Assembly (NCBI GenBank): GCA_963662175.1
Contig: OY759222.1
Span: 16,440,222-16,504,221 of the forward strand
Origin: Aradus depressus
Taxonomy: Eukaryota > Arthropoda > Insecta > Hemiptera > Aradidae
Direction of reading: 5' to 3'
DNA length: 64,000 bases
A program made the position numbers and the translations under genes. The notes beneath the pieces are model-generated. The model had not been told where the DNA came from. It saw only the letters and a list, made by a program, of their open reading frames with translations, and did not search any database. Within the stretch, counting starts at the first letter, position 1, and every line of letters begins with the position of its first letter. Shown piece by piece: positions 1 through 8,121 of the stretch.

Positions 1-178
1 ATATATGGTCCCTCTTGTTGACAACATGTTAGAGCTTGTCGATACAGGGAAAGATCACACCTTTCACTCATCCCATTCTTCTGTCTCATGTCTAAAAAAT
101 TATCTCTGCCACGCAGTTTTTTAAAGAGGCAACCAATCCTATTCCTTTCATTTATACATTCGATCTGTATGCGAGAGG
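1..178. other. Polinton non-coding leader upstream of integrase
   Basis: No ORF is evident here. The stretch lies immediately upstream of the integrase and the element continues beyond the left window edge. A weak TATA-like tttatac lies about 25 bases before the integrase ATG. The missing left part should hold the terminal repeat and/or DNA polymerase B. Confidence 0.4.
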
Positions 179-1120
179 ATGGCTAATATAGATATCAGGA
201 AAGAGATTGTTAATGAGTTAAATCGGCCTGCTAGGAAAAACTGGATTAGGAGATCGGTGGTTTTAAAAGGTATAAATGATTTAATACAGCTAGACGTTGC
301 AGATTTTCAAAAGTATTATAGAGAGAACTCAGGGTATAAATTCATTCTGTGTATAATTGACTGTTTTAGTAAATTCGCATATGCTCTGCCTATAAAAAAT
401 AAGAAGGGTTCAGAGATATGCAGAGTCGTTAGGAAAATACTAGCAACACTTCCTTCTTCTCCGCGGAATATTCAGACTGATCAGGGCTCAGAGTTTTTTA
501 ATAAAAGTTTTATGAGGCTTATGAAAAGTCATGGTATTAACCATTACAACACGTTTAGTGTGAAGAAAGCATCCATAGTTGAACGTTTTATTAGAACGTT
601 AAAAAACAAATTATACAAAAAATTTAGTTATAACGGAAATTATAAGTATTTAAAAATATTACCAGAAATTGTTAATGAATATAATAATAGTTATCATAGA
701 ACTATTCGAATGAAACCTATAGATGTTAAACAATCCAACGAGCAAAACCTTCTAGAAAATGTTTATAACATTAAAAAAAATAAAAAAAGTTTGTCAAAGA
801 TTAAACCGAAATTTAAGGTAAATGACTGGGTAAGAATTAGCAAATTCAAAACCGTTTTTGAGAAAGGTTATACTCCAAATTGGAGTAGTGAATTGTTTAG
901 AATATATCAGATTAAAAAAACTAATCCCATCACATATTTACTTACTGATTGTAACGGTGTAAAAATACAAGGATGTTTTTATATACATGAGTTAACATCT
1001 GCACGTTACCCAAACTTTTATCTTGTGGAGAAGGTGTTGCGAAAAAATAAAAACAGATCTTTCGTAAAGTGGTATGGAATGAATGACAAGAGTTGGATAG
1101 ACACCAAAGATATATTATAA
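179..1120 (+). CDS. Polinton/Maverick integrase (rve family) with C-terminal chromodomain
   Basis: This 313-residue protein is a retrovirus-like DDE integrase that would insert the element DNA into chromosomes. The catalytic core is visible: D39 in QLDVADF, D101 in QTDQGSEF and E135 in ASIVERFIRTLKN, with 33 residues between the last two acids (close to the classic 35). The TDQGSEF motif is typical of Polinton and Ty3-type integrases. Residues about 280-313 (VEKVLRKNKNRSFVKWYG...W) form a chromodomain-like tail, which in related elements contacts histones. No N-terminal HHCC zinc motif is seen, so the start may be internal or the domain is absent. The frame is intact. It is transcribed toward the convergent capsid cluster. 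Confidence 0.93.
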   Translation: MANIDIRKEIVNELNRPARKNWIRRSVVLKGINDLIQLDVADFQKYYRENSGYKFILCIIDCFSKFAYALPIKNKKGSEICRVVRKILATLPSSPRNIQTDQGSEFFNKSFMRLMKSHGINHYNTFSVKKASIVERFIRTLKNKLYKKFSYNGNYKYLKILPEIVNEYNNSYHRTIRMKPIDVKQSNEQNLLENVYNIKKNKKSLSKIKPKFKVNDWVRISKFKTVFEKGYTPNWSSELFRIYQIKKTNPITYLLTDCNGVKIQGCFYIHELTSARYPNFYLVEKVLRKNKNRSFVKWYGMNDKSWIDTKDIL

Positions 1121-1257
1121 TTATAATTAAGGATGATACCGTTCCTCTCTCATCGCCACCCTTTTTCTAAACACTCTCCCACCATTCTCCACTGTTGTAC
1201 AGTCGCCTTTCTCTTTCTCTCGTTCATTCTATTGTCACGAAGGCATTGACTTGCATC

Positions 1258-1512
1258 ATGGATATTACAATGCTTCACAGGGTGAATAGTTTATTATCGA
1301 AAATCCATCATGTAAAGCAACTTATCACCAGATATGAAGAAGAGAGGGGGGCCTTCCTTCCCTCCTATGAATCTACCGATATAGCTTCTTTGAGGAATAC
1401 TCTAGAACGACTTTCACTCAGTCATCATGGAGGAGCTGAGACAACTGGGTCTTATGTCAACATATCATCTTTTCAACGTGAAATATCTGAAGATCACTCT
1501 GGAACAATATAA
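1258..1512 (+). CDS. small hypothetical Polinton protein, possibly the first half of a frameshifted gene
   Basis: An ATG at 1258 opens 84 residues (the frame stays open upstream to an ATG at 1195, giving 105). The product is mostly helical with a charged patch RYEEERG and no known motif. Its last 86 bases overlap the next ORF in a different frame. The two may be independent overlapping genes or one gene broken by a frameshift near 1430-1510. It lies between the integrase and the convergent capsid genes. The function is not recognised. Confidence 0.4.
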   Translation: MDITMLHRVNSLLSKIHHVKQLITRYEEERGAFLPSYESTDIASLRNTLERLSLSHHGGAETTGSYVNISSFQREISEDHSGTI

Positions 1513-1777
1513 CGTAGAGAACTGGCTTACTTGCAAGAGATATATCGAAGAACTTCATCAAATGGCAGGCGTTTATACGGAGAAGAAAAAAGGATACAAT
1601 GATGAACTGCATTACAGGCAATGCCCTTGGTCTGATAAACGATGCCAAATGGGGCCTAACACCTGCCCCTGTTTTTATGTCTCAAGATTATTCTGTAACA
1701 TATGTCGCGCACTCAACACTATATTTGAAGAAGAAGACGAAACCGACTTCATAGAAGACAACAATCAGCTCGATTGA
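1427..1777 (+). CDS. small cysteine-containing Polinton protein of unknown function
   Basis: This 116-residue ORF has a cysteine-rich centre with the pattern C-x6-C-x6-C-x-C-x7-C-x2-C (CPWSDKRC, CPC, CNIC), suggesting a zinc-binding or disulfide fold, and a very acidic tail (EEEDETDFIEDNN). AATAAA signals follow within about 25 bases of the stop, so it probably ends the rightward transcript from the integrase side. It overlaps the preceding ORF in another frame. It is not assigned to a family; the acidic tail and cysteine cluster are what can be seen. Confidence 0.5.
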   Translation: MEELRQLGLMSTYHLFNVKYLKITLEQYNVENWLTCKRYIEELHQMAGVYTEKKKGYNDELHYRQCPWSDKRCQMGPNTCPCFYVSRLFCNICRALNTIFEEEDETDFIEDNNQLD

Positions 1778-1930
1778 TCTTTTTCGCAAATTTGTAAAAT
1801 AAATAAAATAATTATGTTATGTACATTTCCATTTTTGTAAAAAATAAAAAAAAAAAATAATAAACTTATTTATTCCAGAATAAACCTATGTTTTTTTAAT
1901 TTTCTTATATCACCTTTCCATCATCTTTAG

Positions 1931-1966
<36 letters not shown>
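1931..1966. repeat. 36-base poly-A tract
   Basis: This is an uninterrupted run of 36 A residues inside the Polinton, between convergent genes. It could be a microsatellite expansion or the tail of a very short retroposed sequence. Assembly length may be unreliable. Confidence 0.9.
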
Positions 1967-1968
<2 letters not shown>

Positions 1969-2022
1969 TTTACCTGTCGAGTTTTGAACTCGTGTATGTG
2001 AAAATCTCTAAAAAATAATTAC

Positions 2023-2062
2023 ATCCTTAGCTGTTTAGTTACTTTCGTAAACAGCTAAGGAT
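2023..2062. repeat. 15-bp-arm hairpin between convergent genes
   Basis: The arms atccttagctgttta (2023-2037) and its exact complement (2048-2062) are separated by 10 bases. The hairpin sits in the convergent intergenic region and may mark transcript ends; that role is inference. Confidence 0.8.
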
Positions 2063-2291
2063 ATAATTATAGTCTTAGAACTATATATTTAAGACTTAAG
2101 GGTTAAATAAAGGGAAAGTCACACATATTTGTTGTTAAGATACTTTATTAAGATACAATCTTTCACATTACATAAGGTATATATAAATAGCAATGATATA
2201 TATATCAGATGAAAATATAGTAATACATAACACTTCTATATCAAAACATTTTTGATTACTAATATTACAAACACATATAATTTTTTTTTAA

Positions 2292-3593
2292 TTACATTTT
2301 ACGAACAATATTCGTTACAGGGTTATATTCCACTATCTTATCATGGATTATTAAACAATAGGCTGTTGTGTTATGAGGGAAAGGTTTTGATGCTTCAAAC
2401 TCTAGCCGAATATCTACTGTACCCGCTTTGATGTTATCATTTTGGTTGGAGCAATCAATCACGATTAAAGGGGCTTTTTCTACAAAACTTGTTATTGTTA
2501 GAGCAGGGAATGAAGTTTCACATTTGTAATAACTCTTTTGAAAACGTGAATACATTTCATATAATTCAGCCATCTTTTGTTTTTCGAACGCGAGGGCTAA
2601 ATCATTGTATGGATATGATTTGGAATTGAGATATAGTTTTATGTTTCTTAAAGAACAGTGGTCGAATGTGCTACAATCTTTAATTTCTTGATCTCTCTTT
2701 GCTGTCTGAAAACCAACAATAACAAACCGAGGTCTTTCTAGGGATGTTGTTGTTTTTATAGTCCAATTATGCTTAGCACTCTCTGAAAGGGTGGGGTATT
2801 CGACCAGATCCATACATCTAAAGCCCATTTGAATGTTTCTACCTCTTTGTAGTAATTTTAATATGTGTAATCTCATACTGTCCGATGGCTGAACGTGGGG
2901 CATTTTCCAGTAAAGTCGGTCTATTTTAATACTCCATTTGATGTTTGTTACGACACCTGCTAGATTATCCACGACTACAGCGTTTGTGTCATTACGGGCT
3001 CTAGTTAATATTAAGACCTGGTTCATATTGATTATGGCACGAGTATGATCTTCTGCCATCCCGCTTAGCATATTTAATGGAATGCATACATTAAAGTTAC
3101 CATGTTCATCTTTACAATGTCCTCTATAGTCTATCTGATCTAAAGGTAAATCACAATACTTCCAATTCCATCCAGCATTTTCTACTCCTTTTTCACCTTT
3201 TTTGAATGAGACCCAGCCTTTCATTGTTGTTGCGATTCCGACATTTCTTGTTCTATCTATTTCTACTCCGTTTAATTCATAACGTATTTCATCAAAAAGG
3301 AAAGCAAAAGCATTGTTAGTGAATCCTACAAGTCGAGCTTTTTCATCATTAGATAACACCCTGCCAGGTATGGACGGTATTTCATAGTTTTCAATAACCA
3401 CCCTCCCCTCCAAACATATATAACTCTCAGAAGGTAAACTTATGAGATCCTGTTGAGAAATAGGTATTCTTATTTCATCATTGTTGTTGAAGGTCGACGA
3501 TGCATATGGCAAGTAATTATGATACTCGTAATTAGTTATGGCATCATCAAAACTGATTTTCTCTTCAACGTTAAAAATGTCTGCTCCCGGCAT
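2292..3593 (-). CDS. Polinton major capsid protein (hexon-like, double jelly-roll)
   Basis: This 433-residue protein has the length and N-terminal layout of the Polinton/adintovirus hexon: Y-x-PY followed by an FNNNDEIRIPI strand, then PSESYICLEGRV, then the AFAFLFDEIRYELNGVEID segment that marks the first jelly roll. The second half (FVIVGFQTAKRD..., then NIKLYLNSKSYPYNDL) resembles the second jelly roll. It would form the pseudo-hexameric shell of an icosahedral particle. It is the last gene of the leftward capsid cluster, and its start overlaps the end of the 65-residue basic ORF by 23 bases. No frame breaks are seen. Confidence 0.9.
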   Translation of the reverse strand: MPGADIFNVEEKISFDDAITNYEYHNYLPYASSTFNNNDEIRIPISQQDLISLPSESYICLEGRVVIENYEIPSIPGRVLSNDEKARLVGFTNNAFAFLFDEIRYELNGVEIDRTRNVGIATTMKGWVSFKKGEKGVENAGWNWKYCDLPLDQIDYRGHCKDEHGNFNVCIPLNMLSGMAEDHTRAIINMNQVLILTRARNDTNAVVVDNLAGVVTNIKWSIKIDRLYWKMPHVQPSDSMRLHILKLLQRGRNIQMGFRCMDLVEYPTLSESAKHNWTIKTTTSLERPRFVIVGFQTAKRDQEIKDCSTFDHCSLRNIKLYLNSKSYPYNDLALAFEKQKMAELYEMYSRFQKSYYKCETSFPALTITSFVEKAPLIVIDCSNQNDNIKAGTVDIRLEFEASKPFPHNTTAYCLIIHDKIVEYNPVTNIVRKM

Positions 3594-3768
3594 TGTTGAT
3601 TTCTCTGTTCCTTCTCCTCCTCTTTGTATGCAACGCTAACCCAATACTTTTCAAGATACGTCGTGATGCAGTTGTTAACCGGAACGTCTTTGATATAGTA
3701 CTGGCTGAGGGTTGTCTGATTACAGGTTTTTTATATGTAAACGGTGAAGGTCTGAAATCAATACCCAT
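3571..3768 (-). CDS. 65-residue basic protein, candidate minor capsid/core peptide
   Basis: This short ORF starts 11 bases inside the end of the penton-like gene and ends 23 bases inside the start of the major capsid gene, so it fills the space between them in a different frame. The product is strongly basic, with TTASRRILKSIGL followed by HTKRRRRNRE. The LxxxxRRxLKSxGL pattern resembles small basic proteins I recall from other Polintons and adintoviruses, and the charge recalls adenovirus core peptides. Function is inference from charge, size and position. Confidence 0.6.
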   Translation of the reverse strand: MGIDFRPSPFTYKKPVIRQPSASTISKTFRLTTASRRILKSIGLALHTKRRRRNREINNAGSRHF

Positions 3769-4444
3769 TCTTGAGATGTAAGCGAATTGTTATTCTCTCG
3801 CCTAAAAAATTTAAAAGTCTTCCGCTCTGATCAGTTATTCTTATAGTAATGTTGTTTATAGTACGACTGTTCACAGGTAAATAGACAACATTTGCAGGTG
3901 TCTCATTCAATTTATACCCTGGGGGAACTGTAGGATAAAATTCATGTATAATGTGAACAGGGCGACTGTCACTAAATGAACCAGCAGTAATGTTACATTC
4001 GACACATATCATGTTAGTTTTTGATATATCTAGAATGTTATCAGATATCCACTTTTGATTTTTCTTTAAATGTACTTTTCCGAATCCTAGCAGGGATCCT
4101 ATGCTATCTGGTTTTGTAAAATCAATATTAAAGTCAGCTTTAATTTCACATTTCATGGTGTTTCTGTTACCACGAATGTAGAAGGTGTATTTATCGCCTT
4201 GCATTTCTTGTTTTAGATATTTATCTATTGCTTCAATTTCATACATGCCTGTTGGAATCGATATAATTTTATTGTGGTCATAATAGAATTTATTGTTAAC
4301 CCCCTCTTCAATGTTTGGAACAGAATTGAATGTAACAAAATTTAAAAGACCTATGTAATAGGAACCTTCATCGAGTATGATTGGAGGGAAAAAATCGGCT
4401 GAGAGGACAGATGATGTCCCGTTAAGTGTAAAGGTAAAGCTCAT
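3758..4444 (-). CDS. Polinton minor capsid (penton-like, single jelly-roll) protein
   Basis: The ATG at 4444 (MSFTFTLNG) gives 228 residues; the 12 codons upstream in frame are unlikely to be used, because this start lies just past the protease stop. The sequence shows the penton-like pattern: an N-terminal beta strand, LDEGSYYIGLLNFVTFNSVPNI, then NKFYYD...ISIPTGMYEIEAIDKYL, and a C-terminal NNITIRITDQSGRLLNFLGERITIRL strand typical of this family. It would occupy the fivefold vertices. It is preceded by the protease gene (20-bp gap) and followed by the overlapping 65-residue ORF. A TATA-like ttataag lies about 40 bases upstream. Confidence 0.85.
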   Translation of the reverse strand: MSFTFTLNGTSSVLSADFFPPIILDEGSYYIGLLNFVTFNSVPNIEEGVNNKFYYDHNKIISIPTGMYEIEAIDKYLKQEMQGDKYTFYIRGNRNTMKCEIKADFNIDFTKPDSIGSLLGFGKVHLKKNQKWISDNILDISKTNMICVECNITAGSFSDSRPVHIIHEFYPTVPPGYKLNETPANVVYLPVNSRTINNITIRITDQSGRLLNFLGERITIRLHLKNGY

Positions 4445-4464
4445 GTCTGAAACTGTTCCAAACT

Positions 4465-4794
4465 CTAATAATAATAGCACTTATAAAGAAACTGAACACA
4501 TAAATGTCCACAATTCTCACTCTTTAAAACCTGATATTGATCTCTATTATAAACTATTGTAGAACCCTGCATGTACCTTATGAACTCTAATGGAGGTCTC
4601 AGATTGCCAAAGCTGTCAAAGTATTCGACATAGTCACCATTTTTAACATATGCTACCCAATGGGTGCCATTGTTCCTTTCTGAATCTAGATTCAAAATAC
4701 CACATTCTTTCTTTCTAGGTGGGTTAATTGGCAGTGTATCCCTCATAAATATACCTCTAAAAAAGGGTATTTTTAATTTTTCAATTGTATTCAT
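4465..4794 (-). CDS. adenain-like cysteine protease (virion maturation)
   Basis: This 109-residue protein is a C5/adenain-type protease. The catalytic set is complete: H45 in NGTHWVAY, D60 in EYFDSFG, Q88 and C95 in ENCGHLC. The seven-residue Q to C spacing matches adenain. In the family it cleaves capsid and core precursors during particle maturation. It sits between the phospholipase/membrane protein and the penton-like gene in the leftward cluster, the usual companions. It is shorter than adenovirus protease (about 200 residues) but typical of Polintons. Confidence 0.92.
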   Translation of the reverse strand: MNTIEKLKIPFFRGIFMRDTLPINPPRKKECGILNLDSERNNGTHWVAYVKNGDYVEYFDSFGNLRPPLEFIRYMQGSTIVYNRDQYQVLKSENCGHLCVQFLYKCYYY

Positions 4795-4835
4795 TAGATC
4801 TATATTCGTTAGAGCTCTTTTCGGCAGGGTCTCTA

Positions 4836-5633
4836 TTAGTTTTTTGAAATCTTTGATGGAGGGGCGAGATATAAACCTAAACCTTTTTTATATGGCGCTA
4901 GATACATACCTCCACCGGTTGAAATTTTAATGGAGCCTTGACCGGCGCTCTTTCTAGAATTCTTTATATCATGTACGGTTTTGGCTATAGCTGAGGCTCC
5001 ACCAGCCAAACTCCCGATAGCCGAAAGACCTGCAAAAATAGGTATCAGAGCAGGTAGAAAACCACCCTTTTTCGGAATAGGTAGTACGCGGGGTAATTTG
5101 ACCGACCCAGGTCTTTTAGACGCCCTAGCACTTCTTAATGCTATTCTACATGTTTCAATTAGTCCGCTCGATCCTTTTTTCCCTTTATGTCGTCTATTCT
5201 TACAATTCAGTTTTTTGATCGCACTTCTGGCTGCCTTGACGATATTCTTAAAAGATAATTTCTTCTTAAGGCCTCCCATTTTGTTTCCACCACCTATTTT
5301 CACTTTTGCTTTCATACCATTCATTACAAACCACGAAGCAGCCTTTTCTTTTAATGAGGTGTCCTTTGCTTTTACTCTCTCCCAAGCAGAGTTTATTAAT
5401 CGCTCATCAGCTTCTCGTCTGTTATCAGAGTCTTTATGTTTTGAATATGCTATATCATGTTCCTTACAAGCTGCATCCAAAGGATTGATACCGGGATCAC
5501 CCCTATTCAATCGTTTTGTTAGATGCGTTCCAGGACCGCAATACTGATATCCTGGAAGATGTAATTCAACAGGTAACTTGTCGATGAGTTTATTTAATAG
5601 ACCTCTACCATGTTTCACCTTTGTTTCATTCAT
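4836..5633 (-). CDS. phospholipase A2 domain fused to basic linker and membrane-active (pVI/pX-like) region
   Basis: The 265-residue product has three parts. Residues about 26-85 are a secreted-type phospholipase A2 core like that in parvovirus VP1: calcium loop YCGPGTHL (31-38) and catalytic HDIAY (H59, D60, Y63). Residues about 108-190 are rich in lysine and arginine. Residues 192-217 are a hydrophobic Gly/Ala helix region (FLPALIPIFAGLSAIGSLAG) like those of Polinton PX and adenovirus pVI-type proteins, which disrupt membranes. Together these suggest a capsid protein that helps the particle leave endosomes. It heads the leftward cluster and has its own TATA box. The lipase and membrane functions in one chain are notable. 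Confidence 0.85.
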   Translation of the reverse strand: MNETKVKHGRGLLNKLIDKLPVELHLPGYQYCGPGTHLTKRLNRGDPGINPLDAACKEHDIAYSKHKDSDNRREADERLINSAWERVKAKDTSLKEKAASWFVMNGMKAKVKIGGGNKMGGLKKKLSFKNIVKAARSAIKKLNCKNRRHKGKKGSSGLIETCRIALRSARASKRPGSVKLPRVLPIPKKGGFLPALIPIFAGLSAIGSLAGGASAIAKTVHDIKNSRKSAGQGSIKISTGGGMYLAPYKKGLGLYLAPPSKISKN

Positions 5634-5661
5634 AACGACTAAAGTTTGAAAACAGTGTACA

Positions 5662-5673
5662 CCTCTATTTATA
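5662..5673 (-). promoter_or_regulatory. TATA box for the capsid cluster
   Basis: On the - strand the sequence TATAAATAGAGG lies 29-40 bases before the ATG at 5633. The leader would be very short. It shares a 68-base divergent spacer with the ATPase gene. Confidence 0.65.
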
Positions 5674-5701
5674 CAGATCCCTGTCTATTCCCTAGGCATT
5701 A

Positions 5702-6409
5702 ATGCTCATAATGTTAATGAAGAAACAGTCGGTATCGATCAAAAGGTTCTCTTCTGAAAGATTAACACAGGAACGGAATAAAATCCGATTTCAACACGGA
5801 CCTTTACTCCCTCAAACTATTCGATGTCTCATTTGCGGACCATCAAACTGTGGGAAAACGGATCTTCTTCTTAGCTTACTACTCGATGAAAATGGCCTGA
5901 GATTTGAAAATATTTACATTTTTAGCAAATCTCTATTTCAGCCGAAATATGTATTGTTGAAAGAGATATTGGAGATGGTGCCGGAAATAGGCTATTTTAC
6001 CTACACGAATTGTGATGATCTTATACGACCCGAAGATGCTAGAGCTAATTCTTTACTTATTTTTGATGATGTTGCAACGGACAAACAGGAAAGAATGTTG
6101 GAATATTTTAGCAGAGGGCGACATATAGGTGCAGATGTATTTTATCTATGCCAAACATACAGCAAAATACCCAAACAGATGCTCAGAGATAACGCTAATC
6201 TGATTATACTCTTCAAACAAGATGATATCAATCTTAAACATGTTTATGATGAGCATGTAACCACTGATATGAGTTACAAAGAATTTAAAAGTATATGCTC
6301 GAGATGCTGGAAAGAACCTTATGGATATCTAGTGATTGATAAGGATTCATCTGTAAACGAGGGACGTTACCGATTTGGTATGGACACATACATAGGAATT
6401 AATGATTAG
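5702..6409 (+). CDS. A32-like FtsK/HerA-family genome packaging ATPase
   Basis: This 235-residue protein pumps DNA into capsids in related viruses and Polintons. Walker A is GPSNCGKT (46-53) and Walker B is LLIFDD (118-123). A sensor-like region RGRHIGADVFYLCQTYSKIPKQ follows, as in poxvirus A32-type ATPases. Two internal methionines (residues 4 and 6) give alternative starts; the first is taken here. It is divergent from the phospholipase gene and upstream of the DUF8207-like gene on the same strand. The frame is intact. Confidence 0.92.
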   Translation: MLIMLMKKQSVSIKRFSSERLTQERNKIRFQHGPLLPQTIRCLICGPSNCGKTDLLLSLLLDENGLRFENIYIFSKSLFQPKYVLLKEILEMVPEIGYFTYTNCDDLIRPEDARANSLLIFDDVATDKQERMLEYFSRGRHIGADVFYLCQTYSKIPKQMLRDNANLIILFKQDDINLKHVYDEHVTTDMSYKEFKSICSRCWKEPYGYLVIDKDSSVNEGRYRFGMDTYIGIND

Positions 6410-6445
6410 TATTTGCATAATTCCAACATCACTTTCATCTATAAT

Positions 6446-6483
6446 TATATAAAAGGTGGGGTAGAACACAACCCTTTATCAGT
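6446..6483 (+). promoter_or_regulatory. TATA box plus arthropod initiator
   Basis: TATATAAAAGG (6446-6456) is followed by TCAGT (6479-6483), the consensus arthropod initiator. The A of TCAGT is 33 bases after the start of TATAAAAG. The next ATG is at 6489, so the predicted leader is about 8 bases. This matches a standalone late-type promoter. Confidence 0.7.
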
Positions 6484-6488
6484 TAGAA

Positions 6489-7517
6489 ATGGATTGTGAA
6501 AAGGTTTTGAATGAACTTGTTCAAGTGAGTAATGTTGTACGGAAAAAATATCAAGATTTGAAAAGAGGTTTAGATGAAAGAGAGGAATTCGTTCAAAATA
6601 CTTTACAGCCTGTATCGAAACCCCTAAGAGAAATTGCAGAAGTACTAAAATATAAATCAAGTGGGGAGAAAAGGGAGCGAACCGGATCGAGTGTAAAGAA
6701 GGAGCCTGTGAATGAACATAAGTCTCTTAGTAACGAATCAGTCAAGGAGGAAGAATCTTTTTTTACAACACCTCACTTGCGTAAAAGGAAATTTGCATTT
6801 TCACCCCTAGAAGAAGAAGAAAACATTTCTGAACAATATACAGCACCGAAAACATCACAATTTTTACAAGAGACTGAAGTATGCGAAAATGAACCGAATG
6901 AGGATCTAGATACTGTGAACATAGCAAAATATATTTCCACACCAGCTGGAAATGCTAGTCTTCAAAAAGGTCTTAGTCAGCTAAGTCCTAAAATATCCCC
7001 TTACATTGAAAGGTTGCTGAAAGGTGACGATTCCTTTGATACAACGTATGGTGTTCGTATTGTTCCTCAAGGCGGCTTGGCCTTGGGTGATAGTGAAATA
7101 ACATTCGATGACGACAATATATTTATTAACGATAAGGCATACAAGGCTACACATGGACTACTAGATTTGATTTTTATGAAGAAACCCCGGTACTACAATG
7201 AGAGCGACAGTAAACTACATGCTAAATTGCTCACTGAAACAAATGCCTACTATAAAGACTACTGTAATAGGCATCCTATACGAGGAAATCGAGGTTACAA
7301 ATACAAAAACATCATTTCCAAAATTATACCACCGAAGGAGGGCAAAGGTCTACCAACTTTTGAAAACCAAAATAAGATACAGTTCTGGAACGACCCCAAC
7401 GAACTCGTGAGAAGATTAGGTTTATTGTATTCATCCAAACTAGCTGGACACACAGGTCATGAAAATGAAATTGCAGCTATTATTGAGGAACTCAGAGAAG
7501 AACAAATTATTATCTAA
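6489..7517 (+). CDS. DUF8207-like Polinton protein of unknown function
   Basis: This 342-residue protein starts with a charged coiled-coil-like segment (about 1-60), then a Glu/Lys-rich low-complexity region, and from about residue 150 a conserved-looking block with GVRIVPQGGLALGDSEITF, then GLLDLIFMKKP and YRRxP-type basic loops (RHPIRGNRGYKYKNII). This block resembles the C-terminal domain of proteins annotated DUF8207 in arthropod and hydra Polinton-type elements, as I recall them. I know no biochemical function. It is driven by its own TATA/initiator promoter and is the last gene before the right end. An AATAAA signal lies about 20 bases past the stop. Confidence 0.7.
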   Translation: MDCEKVLNELVQVSNVVRKKYQDLKRGLDEREEFVQNTLQPVSKPLREIAEVLKYKSSGEKRERTGSSVKKEPVNEHKSLSNESVKEEESFFTTPHLRKRKFAFSPLEEEENISEQYTAPKTSQFLQETEVCENEPNEDLDTVNIAKYISTPAGNASLQKGLSQLSPKISPYIERLLKGDDSFDTTYGVRIVPQGGLALGDSEITFDDDNIFINDKAYKATHGLLDLIFMKKPRYYNESDSKLHAKLLTETNAYYKDYCNRHPIRGNRGYKYKNIISKIIPPKEGKGLPTFENQNKIQFWNDPNELVRRLGLLYSSKLAGHTGHENEIAAIIEELREEQIII

Positions 7518-7625
7518 CAATGTAATTTTATGTATTAATAAATCGTTACACAACTTAGTATATGTTTCCTTATTTCATATTATAACCCCTCTCCATCTAT
7601 ATTAAGATAGTTTTAAGAAGGCTAT

Positions 7626-7998
7626 AGCTGTATGAATTAAAAAGCATGTAGTGTGGCTCCTACCGAAGGATGGTGTGCTCAGGGTGTTGAATACATGACT
7701 CTTGCGAGGTATCTGAAGGATCCTAGAGAATGGTGTAGATGAAGGGGGATGCTCCTGTAACCGTTGGGTCTTACGTTTTTTCTTAACCTTTTTTCCCTAC
7801 TACTATGCATGGTCTACAGTTTTCCAAACTGTTCGACTGCATTCATGGGTTAGAGCTGTATGAATTAAAAAGCATGGAGTGTGGCTTCTACTGAAGGATG
7901 GTGTGCTCAGGGTGTTGAAATGCTTGACTCCTGCGAGGTATCTGAAGGATCCTAGAGGATGGTGTAGATGAGGGGTGTTCCTTTGCTCCTGTGATCCT
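7626..7998. repeat. two tandem copies of a ~145-bp unit, 228 bp apart
   Basis: The segment beginning agctgtatgaattaaaaagc at 7626 recurs at 7854 with few changes, and a third partial copy (gaaggatggtgtgctcagg) begins near 8007. They lie between the last Polinton gene and the palindrome, a place where Polintons often carry repeat-containing terminal inverted repeats. Whether they belong to the element needs the other end. Confidence 0.8.
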
Positions 7999-8040
7999 GG
8001 TTAGAGCTTCGAAGGATGGTGTGCTCAGGATGTTGAAAGG

Positions 8041-8121
8041 GTGATCCTGCGCTCCTGTGGTGAAAGGGTGATCCTGCGCTCCTGTGGTGAAAGGGTGATC
8101 CTGCGCTCCTATAGTGAGAAG
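8041..8121. repeat. three tandem 27-bp units
   Basis: The unit gtgatcctgcgctcctgtgg plus tgaaagg repeats at 8041, 8068 and 8095; the third copy is diverged at its end and runs into the palindrome. The unit shares the words gctcctgt with the palindrome arms. Confidence 0.9.

Larger units (their letters stand above)
1778..2291. other. convergent intergenic region between integrase-side genes and major capsid gene
   Basis: It is AT-rich with AATAAA-like signals on both strands, a 36-base A run and a hairpin (annotated separately). No gene is seen. Its position between convergent transcripts suggests a shared 3'-end processing zone. Confidence 0.5.

Noticed and set aside
4981..5547. 188-codon + strand ORF
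   Set aside because: It is the antisense shadow of the phospholipase gene, which has clear catalytic motifs.
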